From NCBI GenBank assembly GCA_963930185.1, contig CAWVLT010000016.1:124001-188000 (forward strand): 64,000 nt of DNA, in the 5' to 3' direction. Origin of the DNA: JAGZEG01 sp963930185. Lineage in GTDB: Bacteria > Actinomycetota > Coriobacteriia > Coriobacteriales > UMGS124. Made by a program: the position numbers and the translations under genes. This document shows, piece by piece, positions 16,694 to 26,011 of the stretch (position 1 is the first letter of the stretch; the number at the start of each line of letters is the position of its first letter). The notes under the pieces are model-generated. The model ran no database searches, was not told the DNA's origin, and was given only the letters and a program-made list of their open reading frames with translations.

Positions 16694-19600
16694 ATGACAG
16701 ACGAGGAATACAGAGGCAAGCACTTCGCGCCCCGCGTGGAGCCAGCCGACGCGACGGGCGACGAGGAGCCGCCCGCAAGCGAGTGGCACGACGACGTCTG
16801 GCCAACCGGCGAGCCGGGCAGTCTGCTCGACGGCGGGCCGCGTCGGGAAGGCGACCCCTCCCTCTCGGACGCCGCCCACAAGGACGCGCCCGAGCACCCC
16901 GCAGGTTCTGGCAGCTCGAGCCGCCCAAGTCGACGGCACCGCAGGCGCACGCACGCCTTCCGCACGATGGTGCGCCGCACCATCACCCTCAACTTCGCCC
17001 GCTTCATGGCGGTGTTCGGCATCGTCGCCATCGGTGCCGGCGTCTACGCGGGGCTGCGCATGTTCGTGCCCGACATGTACGCCTCGGCGGATGCCTTCTT
17101 CGACCGGTACAACCTGGCAGACGTGCAGGTCTCCTCCACCGCCGGCCTCACCGACGATGACCTGGTGGCGATTCGCGAGTCCCCGGGCGTGCGCGGGGCA
17201 GCCGGCTCGCAGTCCTTCGAGATGAGTGTAACGCGCGGCGAGGGCGACGAGGCCGAGACGTTCGAGATCCAGGTGTCCGCCGTGCAGATGGACGATTACG
17301 AGGAGGCGCTCGAGGCGGCTGACGGGCTGGATGGCAACCAGTCCGCCGTGTCGCGCCCCTACCTCGTGGAGGGGCGCCTGCCACAGGCGGCCGACGAGAT
17401 CGCCGTCTCCACCGCAGGTGACGGCTATGGCGGCGACATACGCGTGGGCGACGTGCTCACCGTGACCAGCGTGGTGGGGGCGAACTCGGTCGACGAGGTC
17501 CTCTCCGGGCAGACCTTCACCGTCGTGGGCCTGGTCCAGTCGCCCGAATGGCTCTCCCGCTCGACGAGCATCTCGCCCACCTCGGGGGCGAGCATCACCA
17601 ACAACGCCTACATCGACCTGGACGCCACCGCCAACCCCGACACGTACACCACGATATCGGCCACCGTCGAGGCCGCCTATGGCCAGATGGCCTTCACCGA
17701 CGCCTACGACGACGCGGTACGCCCCGTGATCGATGAGCTCAAGGAGCTGGCGCCCGAGCGGGAGCAGGCGCGCTTTGACGATCTGCTCGCGCAGGCCGAC
17801 GATGCCGCCAGCCAGGCGAGCAGCGCCATGGAGCAGGCAAGCGGCGCGCAGGACCAGGCGCAGGCGGGCATCGACGCCGCCACGCAGGCGCAGACCCAGG
17901 CGCGCGAGGCGCTCAACGAGCTTTCCCAGTACGACGAGGAGACCCTGGCAGCGCTGGGCCTCACCGAGCAGCGCGACGCGGCGCGGCAGGCCTTTAGCCA
18001 GGCGAGCGACGCCCTGCTGCAGGCGCAGGACGGCCGCGAGCAGGCCACCGAGGCATACGCCCAGGCGAGCGACGCCTACCAGACAGCAGTCTCTGCCCGC
18101 GACGACCTGGCAGACCAGGGCGTGCAGCACTGGTACGTGGTGGGACGCGATGCCAGCCCCAGCTGCTATCTCTACAAGAGCACGGCGCTGCGCATGGAGC
18201 GCATCTGCCTCATCTTCCCGGTGTTCTTCTTCCTGGTGGCGGCCTTGGTGTGCCTCACCACCATCAGCCGCATGGTCGAGACCGACCGCGTGGAGATAGG
18301 CACGCTCAAGGCCCTGGGCTACGGGCCGGGGCGCATCGCCTGGAAGTACCTGGCGTTCTCCGGCGCCGCCTCGATCGGCGGGGCGGTCGTGGGCATCTGC
18401 GCGGGCGTCTTCACGCTGCCCATCGCCATCTGGACGCCCTACTCGCGCATGTACATAGACTTCCCCTATCTCATGGGATTCCACCAGCCCGACTGCCTCA
18501 TCGCCCTGGGCGTCTCGGTAGGGCTAGCCCTGCTCACCACGCTGGTGGCCGTGCGCCGCACGCTGCGCGAGTCGGCCGCGTCCCTCTTGCTGCCGCCCGC
18601 TCCCAAGGGAGGCAGGCGCATCATGCTCGAGCATGTGAAGCCCCTGTGGCGGCGCCTCTCCTTCTCGCAGAAGGTCACCGCGCGCAACGTCTTTCGCTAC
18701 AAGAAGCGCATGGTCATGACCATCGTGGGCGTGGCGGGCTGCACGGGGCTGGTGCTCACCGGCTTTGGCATCCAGAACAAGCTCGACGGCTTCGTGCAGG
18801 CGCAGTACGGCGGCATCTACACCTACGACGTGATGGTGAACTTCGACGCCGACGCCGGCGTCGCGACGTCCGACTCCCCGCTCACCCAGGCGCTCAATGA
18901 CGAGCTCGGACCCGAGATGGCCGGCGCGGAAGGACAGGGTACCTCGGACGCCGACGGCGCATGGAGCTACTTCGTCAAGCAGGCCGCGATCGCTGAGAAC
19001 CCAGGGGGCGACCCCTCGCGGATCCCCTTCGGCATCGGGGGCAGGCTCGACCAGACCGGAGGCTCGGTGCAGGCCGAGATGCGCGACGGCCGCAGCGACC
19101 GCGCAAGCGAGGAGGGCTCCGGCATCCTGCGCGACGTGACCGTCTACGTGCCGCAGCACACGGGGCAGGACCTCATCCTCATCGACGACTACCAGAGCGG
19201 CGCGCGCCTGGAGCTCCCACAGGAAGGTGCCGTCATCACCGAACGCCTGGCCGAGCAGCTCATGGTGGGCGTGGGCGACAGCATCGGGCTCTCGTTCTCG
19301 GCCGATGACGAGCCCGTGAGCGTGCGCGTCACCGGCATCATGCGCAACCTGGTGGGCCACGGCGTGTACATGAGCCCGCAGGCATATGAGGCCGCCTTTG
19401 GCGAGGCGCCCACCTACAACATGGCGCTGGGGCACAACGTCCGCGCTACCGCGCAGGACGAGCTGGTCAGCACCCTTGCGGAGTCCGACCCTGCCGTGCA
19501 AAGCGTGAGCGTTCCCGCCGACGAGTCAGGCCGATACGAGGACATCGCCAAGAGCCTCAACAGCATCGTGCTGATCATCCTGGTGGTGTCGGGGCTGCTC

Positions 19601-19957
19601 GCGTTCATCGTGGTGTACGCACTCACCGAGATCAACATCGAGGAGCGCCGCCGCGAGATCGCCACGCTCAAGGTGCTGGGCTTCACCAAGCGCGAGGTGC
19701 GCGGCTACGTGTACCGCGAGACCTACCTGCTCGTGGCGATCGGCATCCTGTGCGGCCTGCCCTTTGGCATGTGGCTGTGCACGTTCGTAATGCGTGCGGC
19801 GGAGTTTGACAACGTCATCTTCTTCCGCACGCTCGATCCCGCATGCTACCTGTTCGCGGCCGTGCTCACGGCACTGTTCGCCTACGTGGTGACCCTGGCG
19901 ATGCGCAGGCGCCTGGCCAGCATCGACATGGCGAGCTCGCTGAAGTCGGTGGAGTAG
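16694..19957 (+). CDS. large FtsX-domain ABC permease with periplasmic coiled coil
   Basis: 1087 aa from the ATG with GAGGAAGG; an upstream in-frame GTG at 16640 would overlap the ATPase gene. Residues 1-95 are a charged cytoplasmic head. TM1 is near 100-125, then a MacB-like extracellular domain, then about 140 residues (around 335-475) very rich in Ala and Gln with heptad character, predicted coiled coil. The first FtsX domain follows (LVCLTTISRMVETDRVEIG, in part), a second extracellular domain, and a C-terminal FtsX domain with EINIEERRREIATLKVLG. This two-FtsX layout with a long coiled coil fits Gram-positive permeases of the lipoprotein/antimicrobial-resistance group. Substrate unknown. 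Confidence 0.9.
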   Translation: MTDEEYRGKHFAPRVEPADATGDEEPPASEWHDDVWPTGEPGSLLDGGPRREGDPSLSDAAHKDAPEHPAGSGSSSRPSRRHRRRTHAFRTMVRRTITLNFARFMAVFGIVAIGAGVYAGLRMFVPDMYASADAFFDRYNLADVQVSSTAGLTDDDLVAIRESPGVRGAAGSQSFEMSVTRGEGDEAETFEIQVSAVQMDDYEEALEAADGLDGNQSAVSRPYLVEGRLPQAADEIAVSTAGDGYGGDIRVGDVLTVTSVVGANSVDEVLSGQTFTVVGLVQSPEWLSRSTSISPTSGASITNNAYIDLDATANPDTYTTISATVEAAYGQMAFTDAYDDAVRPVIDELKELAPEREQARFDDLLAQADDAASQASSAMEQASGAQDQAQAGIDAATQAQTQAREALNELSQYDEETLAALGLTEQRDAARQAFSQASDALLQAQDGREQATEAYAQASDAYQTAVSARDDLADQGVQHWYVVGRDASPSCYLYKSTALRMERICLIFPVFFFLVAALVCLTTISRMVETDRVEIGTLKALGYGPGRIAWKYLAFSGAASIGGAVVGICAGVFTLPIAIWTPYSRMYIDFPYLMGFHQPDCLIALGVSVGLALLTTLVAVRRTLRESAASLLLPPAPKGGRRIMLEHVKPLWRRLSFSQKVTARNVFRYKKRMVMTIVGVAGCTGLVLTGFGIQNKLDGFVQAQYGGIYTYDVMVNFDADAGVATSDSPLTQALNDELGPEMAGAEGQGTSDADGAWSYFVKQAAIAENPGGDPSRIPFGIGGRLDQTGGSVQAEMRDGRSDRASEEGSGILRDVTVYVPQHTGQDLILIDDYQSGARLELPQEGAVITERLAEQLMVGVGDSIGLSFSADDEPVSVRVTGIMRNLVGHGVYMSPQAYEAAFGEAPTYNMALGHNVRATAQDELVSTLAESDPAVQSVSVPADESGRYEDIAKSLNSIVLIILVVSGLLAFIVVYALTEINIEERRREIATLKVLGFTKREVRGYVYRETYLLVAIGILCGLPFGMWLCTFVMRAAEFDNVIFFRTLDPACYLFAAVLTALFAYVVTLAMRRRLASIDMASSLKSVE

Positions 19958-19993
19958 CGAGCAGCGTTGCAGCACCCAGCGAGGCAGGCGGCG

Positions 19994-20055
19994 GGGGCAA
20001 ATATTCGGTCATTTTGAGGCCTCGAAGTGCCCGAAAGTGTCCGGATATTTGCCCC
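19994..20055. terminator. inverted repeat with TATCCGGACA-type core, copy 3
   Basis: GGGGCAAATATTCGGTCA (from 19994) pairs with the complement of TGTCCGGATATTTGCCCC (to 20055) with two mismatches. The loop contains the palindrome GAGGCCTC. It lies between the convergent permease and AAA ATPase genes and probably ends both transcripts. Confidence 0.65.
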
Positions 20056-20136
20056 GAGCATGTTCTACCGAGCGTGTTCTAACTGCTGCGAGCACGCTTC
20101 TCGTTCCCATGGGCACATGATCCCGGGCAGGCGCGC

Positions 20137-21567
20137 CTACCCGAGCCTCCCATAGAGATCATCCAGCGTCACGATGCGCAGATCATCACGCGCCAGGGCC
20201 TTCGCATGCGTCCCCTCGCTCACGTCCCTCTTCGTGAAGAGGGCGTAATAGCACCTGGTGAAACCCTTCAGCAGCGTTGAGCGATGCTCGAGGGCCTCGA
20301 TTGCGGCGCTCTCGTCAAACGAATTGCGCCACTTGCACTCGCCGACAAGGACCTTCCTCTCCGCCCTGTTCGCAGCGACCACGTCGATGTCGGTCTCTTC
20401 TCGGGCCTGGGGGTCATTCCCCCACCACCGTCCAAACTCCAACGCGGCGAACGGGAGCCTGCCGGCGACGCTCTCCCGGCGAACCCACTGCAGGCACAGG
20501 CGTTCGAACTGCCCACCGACATACGTCGCTAACGCCTGTCCCGAAGTCGCATACCCCGCAACCGTGCTACCCGCGCCTTCCTCGATCGACCCAAGGTACC
20601 TGCTCACGAAGCGATACCAGTACGCAAAGAACGGATCCCTGATCTGATACCGTGCGTTGCGTGAGGTCGAGCTCTCTCCGAGCGGAGCGGTCCTTTCGAT
20701 TATCCCAAGGGAGACGAGCGTCTTCAGGTACTTGCCGACCGAGTTCGAGTTCACCCCCGCCCGTTCGGCAATCTTCGAGGGCATGGTATTCCCCGCACCG
20801 ATTGCATCGAGGATAGAGTTGTACTGCGCAGGCTCGCGAAGCTCCTGGCGCAGCAGCATGAGGGGCTCTTCGTAAAGCATCCCCGTGGTGTCAAAGAGAA
20901 GCAAGCGCACGTTCTCCTCGTACGTCACCCCCAAGTCAATCTGAGACAGGTAGTACGGCGTTCCGCCAAAGGTGGCATAGTAGACCGGTAGCTCCTCGAC
21001 CGGCACGCCAGGAAGCATGCGAGCGGCGTCAAGATAGTCGAATGGCTTGAGTCGAATCTGCAACGTCCGGCGCCCATAGAGCGGGCTCTTTCCGCCAAGC
21101 ACCTCGCTTTCCATGAAGCCCTGGTTGCTTCCGCAAAGAATGAGCTTTACGCTCGTCTGCTTGAACCCGTGATCGATGGCAGACTGGAGGGCAGATGGCA
21201 GGGATGGCTCAGCCTCGGCGGCATAGGGGAACTCATCGAAGACAAAGACAAGAGGGGCAGCCGTCGGCTCGGACTCTACCTGCCTGACCACAAATGCAAG
21301 GGCATCGTTCCAAGACGAGAAGGCCGGCAGAGAGGACGGCAGTCCAAAAGTAGAGTAGACGGCGTTGCTGAAGAGTTCGAGGTTCTGGCGAGACGTCTTT
21401 TGCTGAGCTGTGAAGTAGAGCGTCCTCTTGTCCTTCACGAACTCGTCGATAAGCGTCGTCTTCCCAACACGACGCCTACCGTAGATAACCGCCATCTGGA
21501 AATCGCGCTTTGCGTACATGCGGTCGAGCACCGCAAGCTCTTTTTCGCGTCCAACGAACATGGCCAT
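20137..21567 (-). CDS. AAA ATPase with HTH and DUF234 nuclease-like domain
   Basis: 476 aa. Walker A is YGRRRVGKTTL near residues 29-39 and Walker B FVFDEFPY near 108-115. A winged helix lies at about 270-300 (SKIAERAGVNSNSVGKYL). The C-terminal DUF234 region has EETDIDVV followed by VLVGECKW, the Asp/Glu-x-Lys pattern of PD-(D/E)xK enzymes. This class is common in anaerobes and archaea, and its function is not established. A second AAA/DUF4143 protein is at 43900-45258. Its start is 9 bases from a 48-bp perfect palindrome; the ribosome site is weak. Confidence 0.87.
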   Translation of the reverse strand: MAMFVGREKELAVLDRMYAKRDFQMAVIYGRRRVGKTTLIDEFVKDKRTLYFTAQQKTSRQNLELFSNAVYSTFGLPSSLPAFSSWNDALAFVVRQVESEPTAAPLVFVFDEFPYAAEAEPSLPSALQSAIDHGFKQTSVKLILCGSNQGFMESEVLGGKSPLYGRRTLQIRLKPFDYLDAARMLPGVPVEELPVYYATFGGTPYYLSQIDLGVTYEENVRLLLFDTTGMLYEEPLMLLRQELREPAQYNSILDAIGAGNTMPSKIAERAGVNSNSVGKYLKTLVSLGIIERTAPLGESSTSRNARYQIRDPFFAYWYRFVSRYLGSIEEGAGSTVAGYATSGQALATYVGGQFERLCLQWVRRESVAGRLPFAALEFGRWWGNDPQAREETDIDVVAANRAERKVLVGECKWRNSFDESAAIEALEHRSTLLKGFTRCYYALFTKRDVSEGTHAKALARDDLRIVTLDDLYGRLG

Positions 21568-21575
21568 CCCATCAA

Positions 21576-21623
21576 CCGTACCCTACAGTACCGTACTCTA
21601 GAGTACGGTACTGTAGGGTACGG
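21576..21623. repeat. 48-bp perfect palindrome
   Basis: Bases 21576-21599 are the exact reverse complement of 21600-21623, with no central loop. The arm is built from GTAC-containing blocks (CCGTACCC, CAGTACCG, TACTCT). It covers the last eight codons and stop of the LuxR regulator gene and ends 9 bases before the AAA ATPase start. It may be an operator, a cruciform or an RNA hairpin controlling the ATPase; no T-run follows, so a simple terminator is less likely. Confidence 0.9.
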
Positions 21624-23232
21624 AGTCAAGAGCAGAATGTCCCCGTCCGACGCTAGGCGCCTCCATCGCTACCTGCCTCAGTTCACCTTGCGCCTCGCCC
21701 TGGGCCACGCCTGGCGATTCTCCGCCATCGAACGCCGCCTGCTCCACGAGGTCGATCAGCTCCTGCTGGGAGTGCACGCCCAGCTTGCGGTAGATGTGCC
21801 GCGCATGCGACTTCACGGTGTTGTAGCTCACGGTGAGCATGTCCTGGATGCGCTTGCCGCTGTATCCGTAGGTGAGCAGGCGCATCACCTCGCGCTCGCG
21901 ATCGGTCACCCCATGCTCGCCGGCGAGGCGCACGCACGCCCGCTCGATGAGTTCCTCGCGCGAGGGCGCCATCTCGGTCGCCTGGATCTCGCGGGCCGGC
22001 ACGACGCCCAGAATGGTCTGCTCGAAGGTGAATCCGCGCAGACCGACCAGCACGTAGGCAAACACGGCAAGGGCAACCACGAGGGTCACATGGGAGGCAA
22101 TGCCGGGATGCGTCCCGACGAGGCCGTTGAACGCATGTCCGCTGTCCGCGCCCGCCAGAAGCCCCAGGCTCTGGGCGATGCTCCCACAAGCAAGGACGTA
22201 GACCGAGCCAACGGGGTTACGCCGACACAGCGCCGCAAGAGACACCCACAGAAGCACCGAAAAGCCCGCGCTACCCGCGCCAAGCAGGCCATTGGGCAAA
22301 AACTCGGGAACATGCGGCACGGCAATGGTGGCGAGTAGCCCGCCCATCATGAAGACAGCCGCCACAGCGAACAGGCCGTCTTCTGGCCGGCCCTTCTTGT
22401 GGTTCGCAATAAACAGCCACGCCGTGATGAGCGCGAGCACAACAAGTGGCAGCACGGTGGACATGGGCGTGTGTTGGTCATCGTTGAACGAGAGGGCAAG
22501 CCCGTAGGAGCCGGAGAATATGAAGATAAGCACGAACACCTGGTGAAACGGCGCCAGATACGAGCGAGGGTTCGCCACGGCAAGATCGGTCACCACCCGG
22601 CTGTGCTCGACAAGACCCAGCGTGGGCCGGACGTAGCGCCACAGCAGGACATAGGGCACGATGCCCAGAATCACCGAGAGCACAAGTGCAACCACATAGC
22701 CAGGGACGGGCAGCAGCGTGATCAGCAGCTGGCTCACAAGCATGCTGCACGCCACCGTCACCACGGAGGTACGCTCGGGAGTGACGACAGCCAGCGCGAT
22801 CCCAACAAAGTAGAAGACGAGCACGCCACCTGCGGAGCGCAGGACGTGGCCCACCGCCACCAGGATGGGATCGGCCGACCACAGCCCCAGGATCAGCAGA
22901 CCGGCAAGCGTGCCTGCAACGGAGGCGACCAGCGCCGGCCGGGGCCGCAGCGCCGACGGTCGGCGCAGAACAAGCAGGATGATCACGAGCCCGAGCAGCG
23001 GGTGGACGAGCGTCTGGAACTCGCGGGCAAGCGGGCACACCGCGCTCGTCACGGGAAAGATGGCGTAGTTCAGGACCCACGTGCGCAGCTGCGACATCAC
23101 CAGGGCCAGGCCGCACACGACAGAGGCGGCACCCTGCCCCGCGGCCAAGTCGCGCCACCGCACCCCCACGGCGCCGCGCCCATCGCCGCCACCATCGGGG
23201 CGTCGGTCGTGTCCGTCTCGGGCCTCACCCAT
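21598..23232 (-). CDS. membrane-bound LuxR-family regulator
   Basis: 544 aa from the ATG nine bases after GGGAGG; ATGs further upstream are less well placed. About 12 hydrophobic segments fill residues 35-430, followed by a linker and a C-terminal LuxR HTH near 455-520 (GVTDREREVMRLLTYGYSG and NTVKSHARHIYRKLGVHS, both typical). This architecture is common in Coriobacteriia and each regulator usually sits beside one exported reductase. Here it is divergent from the FMN/FAD reductase at 23570, its likely target. The last residues SVPYSTVL are encoded by the 48-bp palindrome and are probably not part of the fold. Confidence 0.9.
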   Translation of the reverse strand: MGEARDGHDRRPDGGGDGRGAVGVRWRDLAAGQGAASVVCGLALVMSQLRTWVLNYAIFPVTSAVCPLAREFQTLVHPLLGLVIILLVLRRPSALRPRPALVASVAGTLAGLLILGLWSADPILVAVGHVLRSAGGVLVFYFVGIALAVVTPERTSVVTVACSMLVSQLLITLLPVPGYVVALVLSVILGIVPYVLLWRYVRPTLGLVEHSRVVTDLAVANPRSYLAPFHQVFVLIFIFSGSYGLALSFNDDQHTPMSTVLPLVVLALITAWLFIANHKKGRPEDGLFAVAAVFMMGGLLATIAVPHVPEFLPNGLLGAGSAGFSVLLWVSLAALCRRNPVGSVYVLACGSIAQSLGLLAGADSGHAFNGLVGTHPGIASHVTLVVALAVFAYVLVGLRGFTFEQTILGVVPAREIQATEMAPSREELIERACVRLAGEHGVTDREREVMRLLTYGYSGKRIQDMLTVSYNTVKSHARHIYRKLGVHSQQELIDLVEQAAFDGGESPGVAQGEAQGELRQVAMEAPSVGRGHSALDSVPYSTVL

Positions 23233-23367
23233 CGTCATCAGCCTCCCTCGGCATCCCGCGAAGCACACTATGTCAGCGCGTCTCCACATGACAAGCATAC
23301 ACAAACCCTCGTGGCAACTGCATAGACAACACCACTACAACACCTTTCACCTGCGAAACCCATAGAA

Positions 23368-23429
23368 GCCTACCTAGGGGGTGATGGCCTGGGCGCACCG
23401 AACTCGAGTGCCTACCTGCGGGGTGATGA
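23368..23429. promoter_or_regulatory. two direct repeats, candidate LuxR binding sites
   Basis: GCCTACCTAGGGGGTGATGG (23368-23387) and GCCTACCTGCGGGGTGATGA (23410-23429) agree at 17 of 20 positions and are 42 bp apart, four helical turns. They lie between the divergent LuxR regulator and FMN/FAD reductase genes. Further right, CGCATGC occurs twice (about 23488 and 23506). No other gene content in 23233-23569. Confidence 0.6.
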
Positions 23430-23569
23430 CCCATCTCGCGGAGCCGGCGTATTGTGCGACTCGTCACGCCCGGCCGCCCCGCGTGACTCGCATGCCTGAC
23501 AGTTCGCATGCGTGCATAGTGGGGCAGTCGAGTTGCACGGGCACGATCAATCCAAGAAAGGAAGCCTGT

Positions 23570-25558
23570 ATGTCTGAGTCAATCGCTCGCAGGGACTTCG
23601 TCAAGGGCGCCGCCGCCGTCACCGGCGCCGCCATGATCGCCGGCAGCGCCACCGTCGCGCTGGCCGAGGAGGCCGCATCCTACACCGCCGGCACCTACAC
23701 CGGCACGGGCGAGGGCGTGGGCACCGTCACCGCCACCGTCACGTTCGACGAGACCAGCATCACCGACGTCCAGATCGACGTCTCGGGCGAGACCATCTTC
23801 GTGGGTGGCCAGATCGGCGAGGCCCTGCAGGGCTCGTTCATGGACGCCCAGAGCGACCAGATCGACGTCATCGCCGGCTGCACCATGACCTGCTACGGCG
23901 CCATGAAGGCCGTCAAGAGCTGCATCGCCCAGGCCAAGGGCGAGACCTTGCCCGAGGTGCCCACCTTCTCGATGGGCAGCGACGAGGACTGGCTGGGCGA
24001 GGAGCCCCAGATCGACGAGGCCCAGATCGCCGAGACCTGGGACACCGACATCCTGATCGTGGGCGCCGGCAACGCCGGCATGGCCGCTGCGGCCTACGCC
24101 GCCGAGAACGGCCTGAACTTCCGCGTCATCGACACCTACAACTCGCCGCAGGACACCCGTCACTGGTTCGGCGCTGTTGACTCCGCCGCCGCCCAAGCCG
24201 CCGGCTGCGAGCCCATGAACCGCCACAAGCTGCTCTCCGAGATCAGCCGCTACGCCTCGGGCAAGTGCAACCAGAGCGTCGTGAAGACCTGGATCAACGA
24301 GTCCGCCGCCCTGTACGACTTCGTCGCAGGCATCCTGGAGAACGACCCCTACAACTACACCTGCACGTTCACCAGCGGCGAGGCCGCCCGCTGGCCCGAC
24401 GAGTGCAGCGAGGACAACACCGTCTACATGTTCCCCGAGATGGAGCACACCTACGTCGGCTCCGAGAAGGCGCGCAACGTCGTGTTCCAGGAGGTCGTGG
24501 AGAAGGACGGCTACTCCGTCGACTTCAACACCACCCTGGTGAAGCTCGAGAAGAACGACGAGGGCCGCGTTACCGGCATCATCGCCCAGAACATCCTGAC
24601 CGGTGACCTCATCCGCATCAACGCCGCCTCCGGCGTGATCCTGGCATGCGGCGGCTACGAGGGCAACCCCTACATGATGCAGCAGCTCGACCCCGAGAGC
24701 ACCAGCGTCATCACCTGCACCAACGCCGCCCCTCGCTGCCGCGGCGTGGGCATCCGCGCGGCCATCTGGGCCGGTGCCGCTATGGACAAGGAGCCCGCGA
24801 CGATGATCTTCGACCGCGGCCTGGTGGCCCCGGACGTGAATGCCGGCTACGTCGACAACGAGAAGGCCTTCGCCGGCAAGGACTGGCCGGGCACCCTCAA
24901 GCAGTTCAACTCCGGCACCCAGCCCTTCCTCAAGGTGAACCGCAACGGCGAGCGCTTCGCCAACGAGAGCAGCCCCTACAACGACATCCTCTACGCAGGC
25001 GGCAACCAGCCCGGCGGCGTGTACTGCCAGGTCTTTGACGCCAACTACTACGAGGACGTGCTGCGCTTCTACACCATCGGCTGCTCGGCCGGCTCCCAGC
25101 AGGAAGGCGCCATGGAGAACAGCCTGGCCACCTACGAGCCGCAGGGCCTGGTGATGAAGGCCGACACCATCGAGGAGCTGGCCGAGAAGCTGGGCTTCGA
25201 GGGCGAGGCCAAGGACAACTTCCTGGCCACCGTCGAGCGCTACAACGAGCTCTTCGACGCGCAGGACGACGAGGACTTCGGCAAGCCCGCCATCCGCCTC
25301 TCGGAGATCCGCACCGCGCCGTTCTACGGCTGCTGGCTGGGCGGCTCGCTGCTGTGCACGATGCAGGGCATCGCCATCAACGGCGACTGTCAGGCGCTTG
25401 ACAACGACCGCGCGCCCATCGAGGGCCTCTACGTCGTGGGCAACAACGCCGGCGGCATGTTCTCGGGCAACTACCCCTGCCTGATGCCCGGCCTGCGCTG
25501 CGGCAGCGCCCAGGTGCAGGGCATCCACGCCGTCAAGGTGCTCGGCGGCCTGGCGTAA
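23570..25558 (+). CDS. Tat-exported FMN/FAD reductase (urocanate/fumarate reductase-like)
   Basis: 662 aa from the ATG with AAAGGA; the upstream open frame is not coding. Tat motif RRDFVKG at residues 7-13, cleavage expected after about residue 32. FMN-binding domain about 37-120 with its covalent-flavin site as D99-VIAGCTMT, where the usual SGAT is replaced by AGCT and the acceptor is probably Thr107. The FAD domain starts at VGAGNAG near 164-170; an active-site stretch is GERFANESSPYND; a C-terminal FAD clamp is GLYVVGNNAGG. Electrons would pass FMN to FAD to an organic acceptor outside the membrane. Likely regulated by the divergent LuxR protein. Acceptor unknown. Confidence 0.9.
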   Translation: MSESIARRDFVKGAAAVTGAAMIAGSATVALAEEAASYTAGTYTGTGEGVGTVTATVTFDETSITDVQIDVSGETIFVGGQIGEALQGSFMDAQSDQIDVIAGCTMTCYGAMKAVKSCIAQAKGETLPEVPTFSMGSDEDWLGEEPQIDEAQIAETWDTDILIVGAGNAGMAAAAYAAENGLNFRVIDTYNSPQDTRHWFGAVDSAAAQAAGCEPMNRHKLLSEISRYASGKCNQSVVKTWINESAALYDFVAGILENDPYNYTCTFTSGEAARWPDECSEDNTVYMFPEMEHTYVGSEKARNVVFQEVVEKDGYSVDFNTTLVKLEKNDEGRVTGIIAQNILTGDLIRINAASGVILACGGYEGNPYMMQQLDPESTSVITCTNAAPRCRGVGIRAAIWAGAAMDKEPATMIFDRGLVAPDVNAGYVDNEKAFAGKDWPGTLKQFNSGTQPFLKVNRNGERFANESSPYNDILYAGGNQPGGVYCQVFDANYYEDVLRFYTIGCSAGSQQEGAMENSLATYEPQGLVMKADTIEELAEKLGFEGEAKDNFLATVERYNELFDAQDDEDFGKPAIRLSEIRTAPFYGCWLGGSLLCTMQGIAINGDCQALDNDRAPIEGLYVVGNNAGGMFSGNYPCLMPGLRCGSAQVQGIHAVKVLGGLA

Positions 25559-25632
25559 GATCCGAGGCAACAAGGCGCCAGCCCCAAGCAAGGCCACGGC
25601 AACAAGGTGCCGGCATAAGAGCGCTGCAACCG

Positions 25633-25670
25633 GGAGGGCCCGTCGCAAAACGCGGCGGGCCCTCCTGCCT
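25633..25670 (+). terminator. terminator of the FMN/FAD reductase gene
   Basis: GGAGGGCCCG (25633-25642) pairs perfectly with CGGGCCCTCC (25656-25665), followed by TGCCTTTACG. It lies 75 bases past the stop codon. Confidence 0.75.
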
Positions 25671-25814
25671 TTACGTCTGCCGCAAAGCCGACCGCGTTGT
25701 GGAGCCGGTCACACCACGGAGACGATCAGACCACAAGCCCGACCGCAAGGTCCAACCACGGGGCTTCTCGGCTTGGGATCCCCTTCGCTTGCCTGGCTTG
25801 CGACGAAACGGCGA

Positions 25815-26011
25815 GATATATCCAGAAAAAGGGGGATCGGACTGCATCGAGACGGGCGATGCGCGACCGGCGAAAGGGTATGTTTGGATAACGTCCATCG
25901 GCATACGCTTCCTACCTGCACTTTCTCTAGCCAGCACGCGGGATGTGTTACAAATCCCCGAGCTTGGGACGAGTTCCAGTGCAGTCCGATCCCCCTTTTT
26001 CTGGATACATC
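25815..26011. repeat. inverted-repeat element with 28-bp perfect arms
   Basis: Bases 25819-25846 are the exact reverse complement of 25980-26007, and pairing goes on outward for four more bases with one mismatch. The arms contain AAAAAGGGGG and end in TATCC/GGATA, recalling the TATCCGGACA hairpins. The 133-base centre has no gene. It looks like a non-autonomous mobile element or a structured transcript. Confidence 0.75.

Noticed and set aside
23579..25648. 689-codon open frame on the minus strand opposite the FMN/FAD reductase
   Set aside because: It mirrors a clear coding gene with Tat signal and flavin motifs; the peptide is a Gly/Val/Ala/His-rich shadow caused by GC-rich third positions.
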